Below, piece by piece: positions 43,396-50,971 of a stretch of 64,000 bases of DNA. The notes beneath the pieces are model-generated. The model saw only the letters and a program-made list of their open reading frames with translations, ran no database searches and was not told where the DNA came from. The position numbers and the translations under genes are program-made. How positions within the stretch are numbered: the first letter of the stretch is position 1; every line of letters starts with the position of its first letter. The stretch is from Candidatus Obscuribacterales bacterium (GTDB taxonomy: Bacteria; Cyanobacteriota; Vampirovibrionia; Obscuribacterales; Obscuribacteraceae), in the NCBI GenBank assembly GCA_019745415.1, contig JAIETF010000050.1, positions 1 to 64,000 on the forward strand, given 5' to 3'.

Positions 43396-43814
43396 AAATA
43401 GAACCTCAGGGGAGACAAAAGGGGCTTTCTCAATTGGGCGCAGAGAAGCAGAGTGATCTCTCACTAGTATTGCTTCAGGGGTTGCGAACTTTATATAGTT
43501 AAGGGGCGTCGCAACTGCATGCGTTTGTTTTCCATGCCCTTAATTTACATGCGCATCGCCTTGTTGGCAAGTGGTATTTTTACCATAGGCCGCTTTTGGC
43601 AAAAGTCTAGAGACAGCGGTGCAGTCAAGGTTTCCAGCCTCAGTAAAGACTCGAGCAAGCAAGCCATCGAGATTAATTTCGCAGTACCACAACTCCGCCA
43701 CAGTTAGAACACAACTTCGCCACAGCGGCTATTCATCAGCTTTTCCGCCGCTTCCCATTCCTCACCAAAGGCACGAACGCCGCACCACCCGCGGTGCCCC
43801 GTCGGTCGCCACAC
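43396..43814. other. gene-free gap
   Basis: 419 bp between two minus-strand genes. Only the short tandem repeat at 43688-43725 and a weak frame (43519-43707, one hydrophobic stretch) are present; I see no ribosome binding site or homology for it. Promoter sequences for the glycine-rich gene should lie near its left edge. Confidence 0.4.
43688..43725. repeat. 22 bp-period short tandem repeat (two copies)
   Basis: CACAACTCCGCCACAG (43688-43703) recurs as CACAACTTCGCCACAG (43710-43725) with one mismatch, separated by TTAGAA. It lies in the gap upstream of the glycine-rich gene. Confidence 0.6.
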
Positions 43815-45629
43815 TTACCTAAGCTCGTCCAGCTCTTGATTTTCCTCAAGATGAGCATCGGCATATTTATGCATAACAAGCTTGGTGCTCTTCAGTATTT
43901 TCTCAGCTTCCTGCTTGCGCGAAGCATTCTTCAAAGCCTTGATCTGCTTCAAGCGGGTCTGGAAAAAATCAGTAAAAACAGTCTGAACCTTAGCATCATC
44001 GCCCCGAGCATAGGCTGTTTCCAGCTCGGCAATATAAAGACCTGAGAGTTCATCCAAAGCGTTAATGGCACCTTCCTGATCGGAAAGTGCCTCATAGGCT
44101 CTAACCAGGGCGTAATAGACGAATGGTCTTTCTCGACCAAGCCCAGAGCTCTCGAGAGCTTGCCGCAAAACTTTAACCGCATCGCCCGGGCGATCGACTC
44201 TGAGATAGAGTTCGCCCAATTGATAAAGGATGTTGTCGATATGCCAATCTTTAGCAAGCGACTGCGTATCTTTCGCAAGCGGCAGCCCTGTTTGTTCGCA
44301 GATATCTATATAATGCTCAAAACACTTGATGCTCTCTAGCTGTGCCTTATAAGCCAGCCCTTTATCGATTGGCTGCAATGACAATTCCTCATTCAAGAGA
44401 GCCAATTGCAGATAGATCTTTCTATACTTGGTTGCCTCCAACTTTCTTGCCTTAGCCACTGAAAGTACCCGGCGCAAAGCCAAGATGTCGTCTTCCAAAC
44501 GCCCAGCTCCAGCCTGATAATAAGCTCTATCGTGATAGACAAGCGATGAAACAAGATACTCGCCATATTGAGCCGGATTGCTGTATTTCAAGACTTTCAG
44601 CGTGATTTTCTTTCCAACCAAATGCAAGGGCTCTTGCAGTAGACCGATATAAACAAGAGCAAAGAAAACAGCGCTCAAAGAAAACAAGATCAGCGCCGCT
44701 CGCCTTTCATACTTAGATGATCGTGCCGAGAGCTCTTCTAGTTCTGCTTTAGATTCTTCCTTTGGCTTCTCTTTAGACTCGCTAACCACGCCGGTACCAG
44801 CCAGACGGTCATAAAGCATACGTTCAGACCTTTTCCACTTAAGAGCAAAGCTGAGTGGGTACCACCAGGGCAGCACAAAGTCTATATATAAGAGTCTAAG
44901 AATTTCTCTGCCGAAAATATTCAGCCAGCCGGGATTATCTTTGACGCTATCTTGAGCATTATCTTCATGCGCAAAATCAGCTTCCGAAAAGCTCTTTAGC
45001 TTTAGACCAAGCAAGTGCTTGCCGGGTGTGGTGCCGCTAAGCTTCTCGAAGAGAACGTTGTAGAGCACTGGTGCTGTGAGATAAACAATCTGGACAAGCA
45101 AATAGTGCGAAGGCGAAAGATTGTCACTCACATCGCCTGGACTGAGCAAAAGAGCAAGAAAAGCCATTATCGCCACCGAACCAGGCAAACTGGCGTTAAT
45201 CAAACTAAGCAAGAAAACAGCCAAAATCGAGGCAATCAGAGCATCTATACTAAGAAAGCCTGAGGCAAAATCGCCCGGCAAACCAGACAGATAAGCCAGA
45301 ACTGCTGCCAAAGAACGCTTACTTTCAAGATCTTCGCTTAAACCAAGTACGAGATAGAAAAGAGTACAAAAGGCAGCCAAAATCAAGGCATCAATAACGT
45401 GGGCAGCCAGACGTCGGGGTAATAAAGTGCGCGCCGGGGCATCTTTGGCCGGCAAGATGCGACTGCTGGTCTGCTTGAGAGTATCAACCAAAGAAGGGTG
45501 CTGCCGCGGTCTCTTTTCATCCCTGGCATCTTCTCTATTTTCGCTGTTTTCGCTGTTATCCGCCACCCTGAGCTTGATCTCGGGCTTTATCTTATCTTTC
45601 TTAGCGAAGGAAGGCTTTTGCTCGTCCAT
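43815..45629 (-). CDS. RDD membrane protein with C-terminal TPR-like domain
   Basis: A 604-residue protein. A disordered, charged N-terminus (1-65) leads into an RDD domain (about 70-280) with the usual RRLAAHVIDALI first helix, further transmembrane segments, GTTPGKHLLGLKL and the loop RMLYDRLAGTGVV. One more transmembrane helix (about 310-330, AALILFSLSAVFFALVYIGL) precedes a helical repeat domain (about 350-590) with recurring TPR motifs (LYLRVDRPGDAVKVLRQALE, VYYALVRAYEALSDQEGAIN). RDD proteins act as small transporters or membrane anchors, so the TPR part may sit outside and bind a partner. It is divergent from the POT transporter. Confidence 0.75.
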   Translation of the reverse strand: MDEQKPSFAKKDKIKPEIKLRVADNSENSENREDARDEKRPRQHPSLVDTLKQTSSRILPAKDAPARTLLPRRLAAHVIDALILAAFCTLFYLVLGLSEDLESKRSLAAVLAYLSGLPGDFASGFLSIDALIASILAVFLLSLINASLPGSVAIMAFLALLLSPGDVSDNLSPSHYLLVQIVYLTAPVLYNVLFEKLSGTTPGKHLLGLKLKSFSEADFAHEDNAQDSVKDNPGWLNIFGREILRLLYIDFVLPWWYPLSFALKWKRSERMLYDRLAGTGVVSESKEKPKEESKAELEELSARSSKYERRAALILFSLSAVFFALVYIGLLQEPLHLVGKKITLKVLKYSNPAQYGEYLVSSLVYHDRAYYQAGAGRLEDDILALRRVLSVAKARKLEATKYRKIYLQLALLNEELSLQPIDKGLAYKAQLESIKCFEHYIDICEQTGLPLAKDTQSLAKDWHIDNILYQLGELYLRVDRPGDAVKVLRQALESSGLGRERPFVYYALVRAYEALSDQEGAINALDELSGLYIAELETAYARGDDAKVQTVFTDFFQTRLKQIKALKNASRKQEAEKILKSTKLVMHKYADAHLEENQELDELR

Positions 45630-45692
45630 ATTACCGTGTATCTGGTAAAACTTAGTATCTTACTAAGTTACCGCCTGCACATTAAGGCCTTC

Positions 45693-47132
45693 ATGCAAAT
45701 ACGAGAAGCTAACAAAGTTATGACAGAAAACCAACAAGGGTCAGGAGTCGGTAGCATAGAAGGCAAGAGCGGCCTGATACCAGGGCATCCAGCCGGTCTA
45801 CCGGTGCTTTTCTTCACCGAGCTCTGGGAGCGCTTCAGCTATTACGGCATGCGGGCCATCTTGGTCCTCTATATGACCGAAACAGCCGCTCGTGGCGGGC
45901 TTGGCATGGATGTCAAAAACTCTTCGGATATTTTTGGTAATTACACTGCATCGGTATATTTGGCTTCTATAGTCGGTGGTCTTATCGCCGACCGCTTCTT
46001 GGGAGCAAGACTGGCTGTTCTTGTCGGGGGCGTCATCATCGCCCTTGGTCATTTCACTATGGCTATACCTTCACTAATAAGCTTTTATGCCGGACTGGCT
46101 TTAATCATATTAGGAACAGGCTTTCTCAAGCCGAATATTTCCACCATGGTGGGCAAACTCTATAAGCCGGACGACAACAGACGCGATGCCGGCTTCTCTA
46201 TCTTTTATATGGGCATCAATATCGGCGCCATGCTCTCACCTTTGGCTTGCGGCTACTTGGCTCAATCAGAGCATTTTAAGCAGGTTCTCAAATCTTTGGG
46301 TCTAGCCCCAGAGATGAGCTGGCACTTTGGCTTTGCCGCCGCCGGTGTGGGTATGTGCATCGGATTGGCCCATTTGATCTTTCAATATAAGCTGCTCGAC
46401 GGCATCGGCGAGAAGCTGTCAGCCAGGCAGATTGAGACTAGCACTGTCACCGAGAATCAAGAACAGGGCGGCAGTAAATGGCAGTTGACTGAATCGGAAT
46501 GGCATAAAGTGGGAGCCATCGCCTGCCTCTTTGTCTTCAATTTGCTCTTTTGGTCGATATTCGAACAAGGGGGCTCTTCCCTCAATCTATTCGCCGAGCG
46601 CCTCACCGAGAAGAATATTCTAGGCTTTCGAGTGGAGGCAAGCTACCTGCAGGCGGTGCAGGCACTTGATGTGATTATTCTGGCGCCGCTCTTTTCGCTT
46701 TTATGGGTCAAACTAGGGCGAAGGCAACCGTCAAGCCCGGCAAAATTTGCTCTAGGTCTTATGTTTCTTGGTCTTGGCATAGCCATCATGGTACCGGCCG
46801 CCATGCTCTCCAGTCACGGCTTAGTCAGTCCCTACTTTCTTATCGGCGTCTATTTTGTTGAAACACTGGGAGAGATGTGTCTCAGCCCTGTAGGTTTGTC
46901 CACTGTGTCAAAACTAGCCCCTCGGGCTTTTCAGAGCATGACCATGGGGGCCTGGTTTATCTCCACCGCCCTAGGCAATAAATTGGCCGGGGTCTTCTCA
47001 GGCTATTTCAAAGAAGACCCCCAGAGCTTGATTTATTTGTTCGGAGGCATGGCGGTGGCAGCCCTGGCAGCCAGTGCCGTACTCTTCTTGCTCACCCCGA
47101 CTATCAAGAAGCTGATGGGCGAAATTAAGTAA
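45693..47132 (+). CDS. POT family proton-coupled oligopeptide transporter
   Basis: A 479-residue major facilitator (peptide transporter PTR2/POT). The family motif FFTELWERFSYYGMRAILVLYM, with the ExxER(F) proton-coupling residues, is in the first helix. The second signature is GTGFLKPNISTMVG, and about 14 transmembrane helices run to residue 479. It imports di- and tripeptides. The frame is open from 45498 but overlaps the divergent RDD gene. I chose ATG 45693, which has AAGG five bases upstream; ATG 45720 is also plausible. Its stop overlaps the convergent pgi gene by 8 bases. Confidence 0.9.
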   Translation: MQIREANKVMTENQQGSGVGSIEGKSGLIPGHPAGLPVLFFTELWERFSYYGMRAILVLYMTETAARGGLGMDVKNSSDIFGNYTASVYLASIVGGLIADRFLGARLAVLVGGVIIALGHFTMAIPSLISFYAGLALIILGTGFLKPNISTMVGKLYKPDDNRRDAGFSIFYMGINIGAMLSPLACGYLAQSEHFKQVLKSLGLAPEMSWHFGFAAAGVGMCIGLAHLIFQYKLLDGIGEKLSARQIETSTVTENQEQGGSKWQLTESEWHKVGAIACLFVFNLLFWSIFEQGGSSLNLFAERLTEKNILGFRVEASYLQAVQALDVIILAPLFSLLWVKLGRRQPSSPAKFALGLMFLGLGIAIMVPAAMLSSHGLVSPYFLIGVYFVETLGEMCLSPVGLSTVSKLAPRAFQSMTMGAWFISTALGNKLAGVFSGYFKEDPQSLIYLFGGMAVAALAASAVLFLLTPTIKKLMGEIK

Positions 47133-48882
47133 GGGCGTCGTAGAAGCTTTCTTTCAGCTTGGCTAAACCAGCTTTGAGATCGCCTTTGATGTGCACTCTC
47201 AGCGCCCTTCTGTCGCGCTTGGTCAAGACCTGAAAATCGCCGCGCGCTTGGGCCGATTTCACCACCGAGAAAGTATATCTAGCATCCGGCACAGGCAAGT
47301 CTTGACTGTCATCTGCCGTCACTTGCAAAAACACACCACTGGCACTACCACCCTTATAAGCCTGGCCAGTGGAATGCAGGAAGCGCGGACCAAAACCCAG
47401 ACAAGTTGCCACATGCTTCTTGTCGCGCACTTGCATGCGCATCTTAAATAGTGTGCTCTCGATTTCGTTGTGATCCATATGCAGATAAGCCAAAAGGGCA
47501 AAGTAATCACCGGCGCTAAGTCTATCTAAATGGGCTTTGAGCATGGCAGTAAGAGTCTTGGCTTGAGCTGCCTTTTCAATCGCAAAAGCATTTTTCTCAT
47601 CGCTATAGAGTTCTATGTCGCCTTCAGTAAAGAAGGGCGATTCTGATGGTAGATGCCCGGTTTGCTCATAAGCAGTGGTCAGCTCTCTGGTTTCAATTTT
47701 GCTAAACTCAACATCAGGCTGATCAAAAGGATTGATTTGCATCACTGCACCAGCCACGGCAGTAGCAAACTCAAAGCGAAAGAATTCACCGGCCAGGTCT
47801 ATTTTGTCCGATAGGACAATTCTTACCACCGGAGACTTTTCTTGGATTTGATCAAGGAAGGTTTCAATAGCTCCATTTTGCACACCATGGGCGGTGCTAT
47901 CACCTTCTAGTTTAACAAAGACGAATAGGCGATCTGAGCCATAAACCGAAGGTTGACCAGGCAGTTCCTGGTCGACCGGAATAATAGCCTTGCCGACTTT
48001 ACCGGTAGACTCTGCCACCAACTGCTCAAGCCAGGCGCCGAAATCATAGAGAGAAGGGCTTGTAAATATAGTCAGTTTGTCGATACCGGAGACCTGGGCT
48101 TGCCCCATGATGGCGCCAAGTACAAGACCTGGATTTTCTTTGATATTTTGCCTGCAGGAATTAGCCATCTGTAAAGCGATACCCAGAAAAGCCTCGGCAT
48201 CCATACCAAGCAGACACATGGGCACAACACCAAAGGGTGAAAGGGCGGAATAACGCCCACCTACCCCCGGCAGACCATGGAAAATGCGCCTGAAGTTCAT
48301 GGCTTTAGCTTCGCCTTCCAACTTGGAGCCGGGATCGGTGATGGCAACGAAATGCTCGCCGAACTTTTCGCCTAGCTTTGCTTTAGCCTGGTGAACAAAG
48401 TGACGCATGAATATATTAGGTTCCAGTGTGCTGCCAGATTTAGAAGAAACCACGAACAAAGTAGTGGCGTAATCAAGATTGGAATCAATTGCTCTAATTT
48501 GAGAAGGATCGGTGGAATCCAGAATAGAAAGGGCAGGATAACCAGGAGCATTGCCATAGGTGACCGAAAAGACTTCCGGAGCCAGACTGGAGCCGCCCAT
48601 ACCGAGAAGTAAGACTTTCTTGAAGCCGGCTTCTTTGATCTCGCTTGCAAATTTCTTATATTCACCGATATTTTTCAATTCTCTTTCGGGAAGAGTGAGC
48701 CAGTCAAGCCAGCTGCTTTCGTCTTTATTGGTCCAGACCGAAGCTTCGCGTCCCCAGAGGGCATCCACCAGATTATCCTTGACAAAGGCGGTCAAGTAGT
48801 CTTCCACCGACTTATTCAGCCCTGTCCCGGCAGGAAGATTAACCGTCATAGAGGTCTTATGGCTAGCTTCAGCAGTTTTCAT
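47125..48882 (-). CDS. pgi: glucose-6-phosphate isomerase (type found fused to transaldolase)
   Basis: This enzyme interconverts glucose-6-phosphate and fructose-6-phosphate. The 585-residue protein shows SIS-fold motifs GMGGSSLAPEVF (phosphate loop), FVVSSKSGSTLEPN, GVGGRYSALSPFG and QELPGQPSVYGSDRLFVF. It resembles the isomerase half of the transaldolase-Pgi fusions of cyanobacteria and actinobacteria rather than E. coli Pgi. The transaldolase half is absent here, so it is a stand-alone form. The frame opens at GTG 48906; the ATG at 48882 gives a plausible start but its GGAG lies 11 bases upstream. Confidence 0.88.
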   Translation of the reverse strand: MKTAEASHKTSMTVNLPAGTGLNKSVEDYLTAFVKDNLVDALWGREASVWTNKDESSWLDWLTLPERELKNIGEYKKFASEIKEAGFKKVLLLGMGGSSLAPEVFSVTYGNAPGYPALSILDSTDPSQIRAIDSNLDYATTLFVVSSKSGSTLEPNIFMRHFVHQAKAKLGEKFGEHFVAITDPGSKLEGEAKAMNFRRIFHGLPGVGGRYSALSPFGVVPMCLLGMDAEAFLGIALQMANSCRQNIKENPGLVLGAIMGQAQVSGIDKLTIFTSPSLYDFGAWLEQLVAESTGKVGKAIIPVDQELPGQPSVYGSDRLFVFVKLEGDSTAHGVQNGAIETFLDQIQEKSPVVRIVLSDKIDLAGEFFRFEFATAVAGAVMQINPFDQPDVEFSKIETRELTTAYEQTGHLPSESPFFTEGDIELYSDEKNAFAIEKAAQAKTLTAMLKAHLDRLSAGDYFALLAYLHMDHNEIESTLFKMRMQVRDKKHVATCLGFGPRFLHSTGQAYKGGSASGVFLQVTADDSQDLPVPDARYTFSVVKSAQARGDFQVLTKRDRRALRVHIKGDLKAGLAKLKESFYDALT

Positions 48883-49040
48883 CTTGACTAATACTCCAAA
48901 AAGCACCGTTTTTGCGGCGGCTCAAAACATATTGCGAAAAGATATCAGAAAACCGCTTTTCTTTTCTAAGGTTGTTGACGGAAGCTAAAGATGTAGTAGC
49001 TTATGTGGAAGTGTTTTCAGGCAAAAGACCCAGGTAATAC

Positions 49041-50957
49041 GTGACAGAAGGCAATCAAACCGGACCCACCGCCGAAGTGCGTCAATCGGTCAAGGGATCC
49101 CCCCACGGCGATTCGCTCTTGTCTTGGTGGCTTGCTTCAGCCATTGTCGGCGCCGACATAGGCACCTCGGTCTTCTACACCACCGGCGTCATCTTCCCCC
49201 TAGTCAGTTTCGCCGCTCCGGCAATTATTGGGGTAGTCTGTCTTTTAATGTGGTTCTTCAAAGCCACATATGAAGAAGGCTGCGCCGTCAGCCCTTTCAA
49301 CGGCGGCGCCTATATCATGGTCTTGCAAACCATCGGTAAGCGCTTTGCTATCTTCGTGGGCGCCCTCACCATTCTCTCTTATCTAGCGACAGCGGCTGTA
49401 AGCGCCCTTTCAGGCGCCTTTTATATCGATTCTATCGACAACATAATGAACTGGCCGCTCTCGTCTATCGTGATCACAGCCATCGCCCCTGTGATTATCT
49501 TCGGTTTGCTCAATATTGTCGGCATCAAAGAGCCGGCCATGATTGTTTTCCTTATCGCCCTCTTCCATTTTTCGCTTTTGCTCTATATGGATGTTAAGGG
49601 TGTGATGATGCTGGTTGAGAAACAGGTTGATTTATCGAAGTTTCTCACTTGTTATCCCAAGATTACCCCCGAACATATGGTGCATGGTTTTGCTGCGGCA
49701 TTTTTAGGCATCACCGGCTTTGAATCGGCGGCTCAGATAGTAGAACAGCTCAAGACCCCAACCTGGCGCACACTGAAGCAGATTTATCTTTGTGTGGTAA
49801 TTCTTGTAGGCATAACCGCCCCCCTCACTTCACTGCTTTGTCTTTCCTTACTCGATGCTCAACAAATCGAAAGCTTCAAAAACAGCTTGCTGAGCGGACT
49901 AGCCTATGTGGAAGGGGGCAAGCAACTGCTCATCGTTTTGGTTGTAGATGCCGCCCTTGTGCTTTTTGCTGCTGTTAATACAGCTTATGTTGGCTGTATC
50001 GGTCTTTGCACGACAATGGCTAAACAAGGCAATCTGCCTGCATTTATTTTGAGACGCTGGGCGGACAAGTTTCCCATGCTGCAGGGCTATCCTTTTGTCT
50101 GTCTGCCTTTCATGGTGGTCTGCGCCTTTATGATTTGTATATTGCCTGGTCAAGTGGACAATCTCGGTCAGGTCTATGGCATGGCCTTTCTGGCGGTTAT
50201 GTGCTCATTCTGCCTGGGTGTGATCATGCTCAGGGTGCGTATGCCCCTCAAAGTCGAGAGAGCTCCATTCAAGAGCAAATTGACCATATCAATCAACAAT
50301 CTCAAATTACCGATACCGCCGATGATCGGCTTGCTCGCTCTGTTTTTCGGCGAGGTGGTGCTTTTGTTCTCGGCAGAGAGCGCCAGGTCGCTTGGCTTCC
50401 AGATTTTGGGCGTCATAATTATTGTCATGTGCTTTTATCGCATGGGTGTACTTGAAGGACGGCTGCGCGAATTACCCGACCTGAGACTGGGTATGGGTAA
50501 ATTCGTCAATCAAGAAGAGATTCCTGAAGGTTTGCCTACTTTCGTCCTTTGCACCGGTGGTGCTAAAGCCAGAAGCTTGGCCACCATGCTGATCAAACTG
50601 CTTGAACAAGAAGAGCCTGGTCCCAAAGAAATAATCATATTTCACGCCGAGGAAGAATCAGCTAGACGCGGCATGATGCATGAACTGTTGCAGCGCGTTG
50701 TCTCGCAGCAGATTGCTCCTAGTTTTCGCAATCATGATGTGGTCTTGACCGTCAAAATCCTGCCCGAGACTCTTGTCGATGGTCTAATCTATCTCAAGAA
50801 AGCGCATCCATTCTCTAAAGTCTTTATCGGCACAGGTTCAGATCCGGATCTCGCCGACCGCTACGCTAGAGACCTAGAAAGCAACCTAGGCGTAAGTGTT
50901 GTAAATATCGGGCGTCCTACACTTTTAGAAAGAATCGGTAGCAGTAAGCCGTCTTAG
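49041..50957 (+). CDS. APC superfamily permease with USP-like C-terminal domain
   Basis: A 638-residue amino acid/polyamine permease. After a short polar tail come about 12 transmembrane helices (28-490), with the APC substrate motif ADIGTSVFYTTGV in helix 1 and FAAAFLGITGFESAAQIVEQ in helix 6. The soluble C-terminus (about 505-638, PTFVLCTGGAKARSLATML, KEIIIFHAEEESA, KVFIGTGSDPDLADR) resembles a universal stress protein domain, known from other APC carriers as a nucleotide-sensing regulatory module. It starts at GTG with CAGG before it. The LRR gene follows 14 bp later, probably in one operon. Confidence 0.82.
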   Translation: MTEGNQTGPTAEVRQSVKGSPHGDSLLSWWLASAIVGADIGTSVFYTTGVIFPLVSFAAPAIIGVVCLLMWFFKATYEEGCAVSPFNGGAYIMVLQTIGKRFAIFVGALTILSYLATAAVSALSGAFYIDSIDNIMNWPLSSIVITAIAPVIIFGLLNIVGIKEPAMIVFLIALFHFSLLLYMDVKGVMMLVEKQVDLSKFLTCYPKITPEHMVHGFAAAFLGITGFESAAQIVEQLKTPTWRTLKQIYLCVVILVGITAPLTSLLCLSLLDAQQIESFKNSLLSGLAYVEGGKQLLIVLVVDAALVLFAAVNTAYVGCIGLCTTMAKQGNLPAFILRRWADKFPMLQGYPFVCLPFMVVCAFMICILPGQVDNLGQVYGMAFLAVMCSFCLGVIMLRVRMPLKVERAPFKSKLTISINNLKLPIPPMIGLLALFFGEVVLLFSAESARSLGFQILGVIIIVMCFYRMGVLEGRLRELPDLRLGMGKFVNQEEIPEGLPTFVLCTGGAKARSLATMLIKLLEQEEPGPKEIIIFHAEEESARRGMMHELLQRVVSQQIAPSFRNHDVVLTVKILPETLVDGLIYLKKAHPFSKVFIGTGSDPDLADRYARDLESNLGVSVVNIGRPTLLERIGSSKPS

Positions 50958-50971
50958 TTGCAGGAAGAAAA

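Noticed and set aside
43519-43707. Short frame with one hydrophobic stretch
   Set aside because: Weak start context and it contains the 22 bp tandem repeat at its end; could be real but unsupported.
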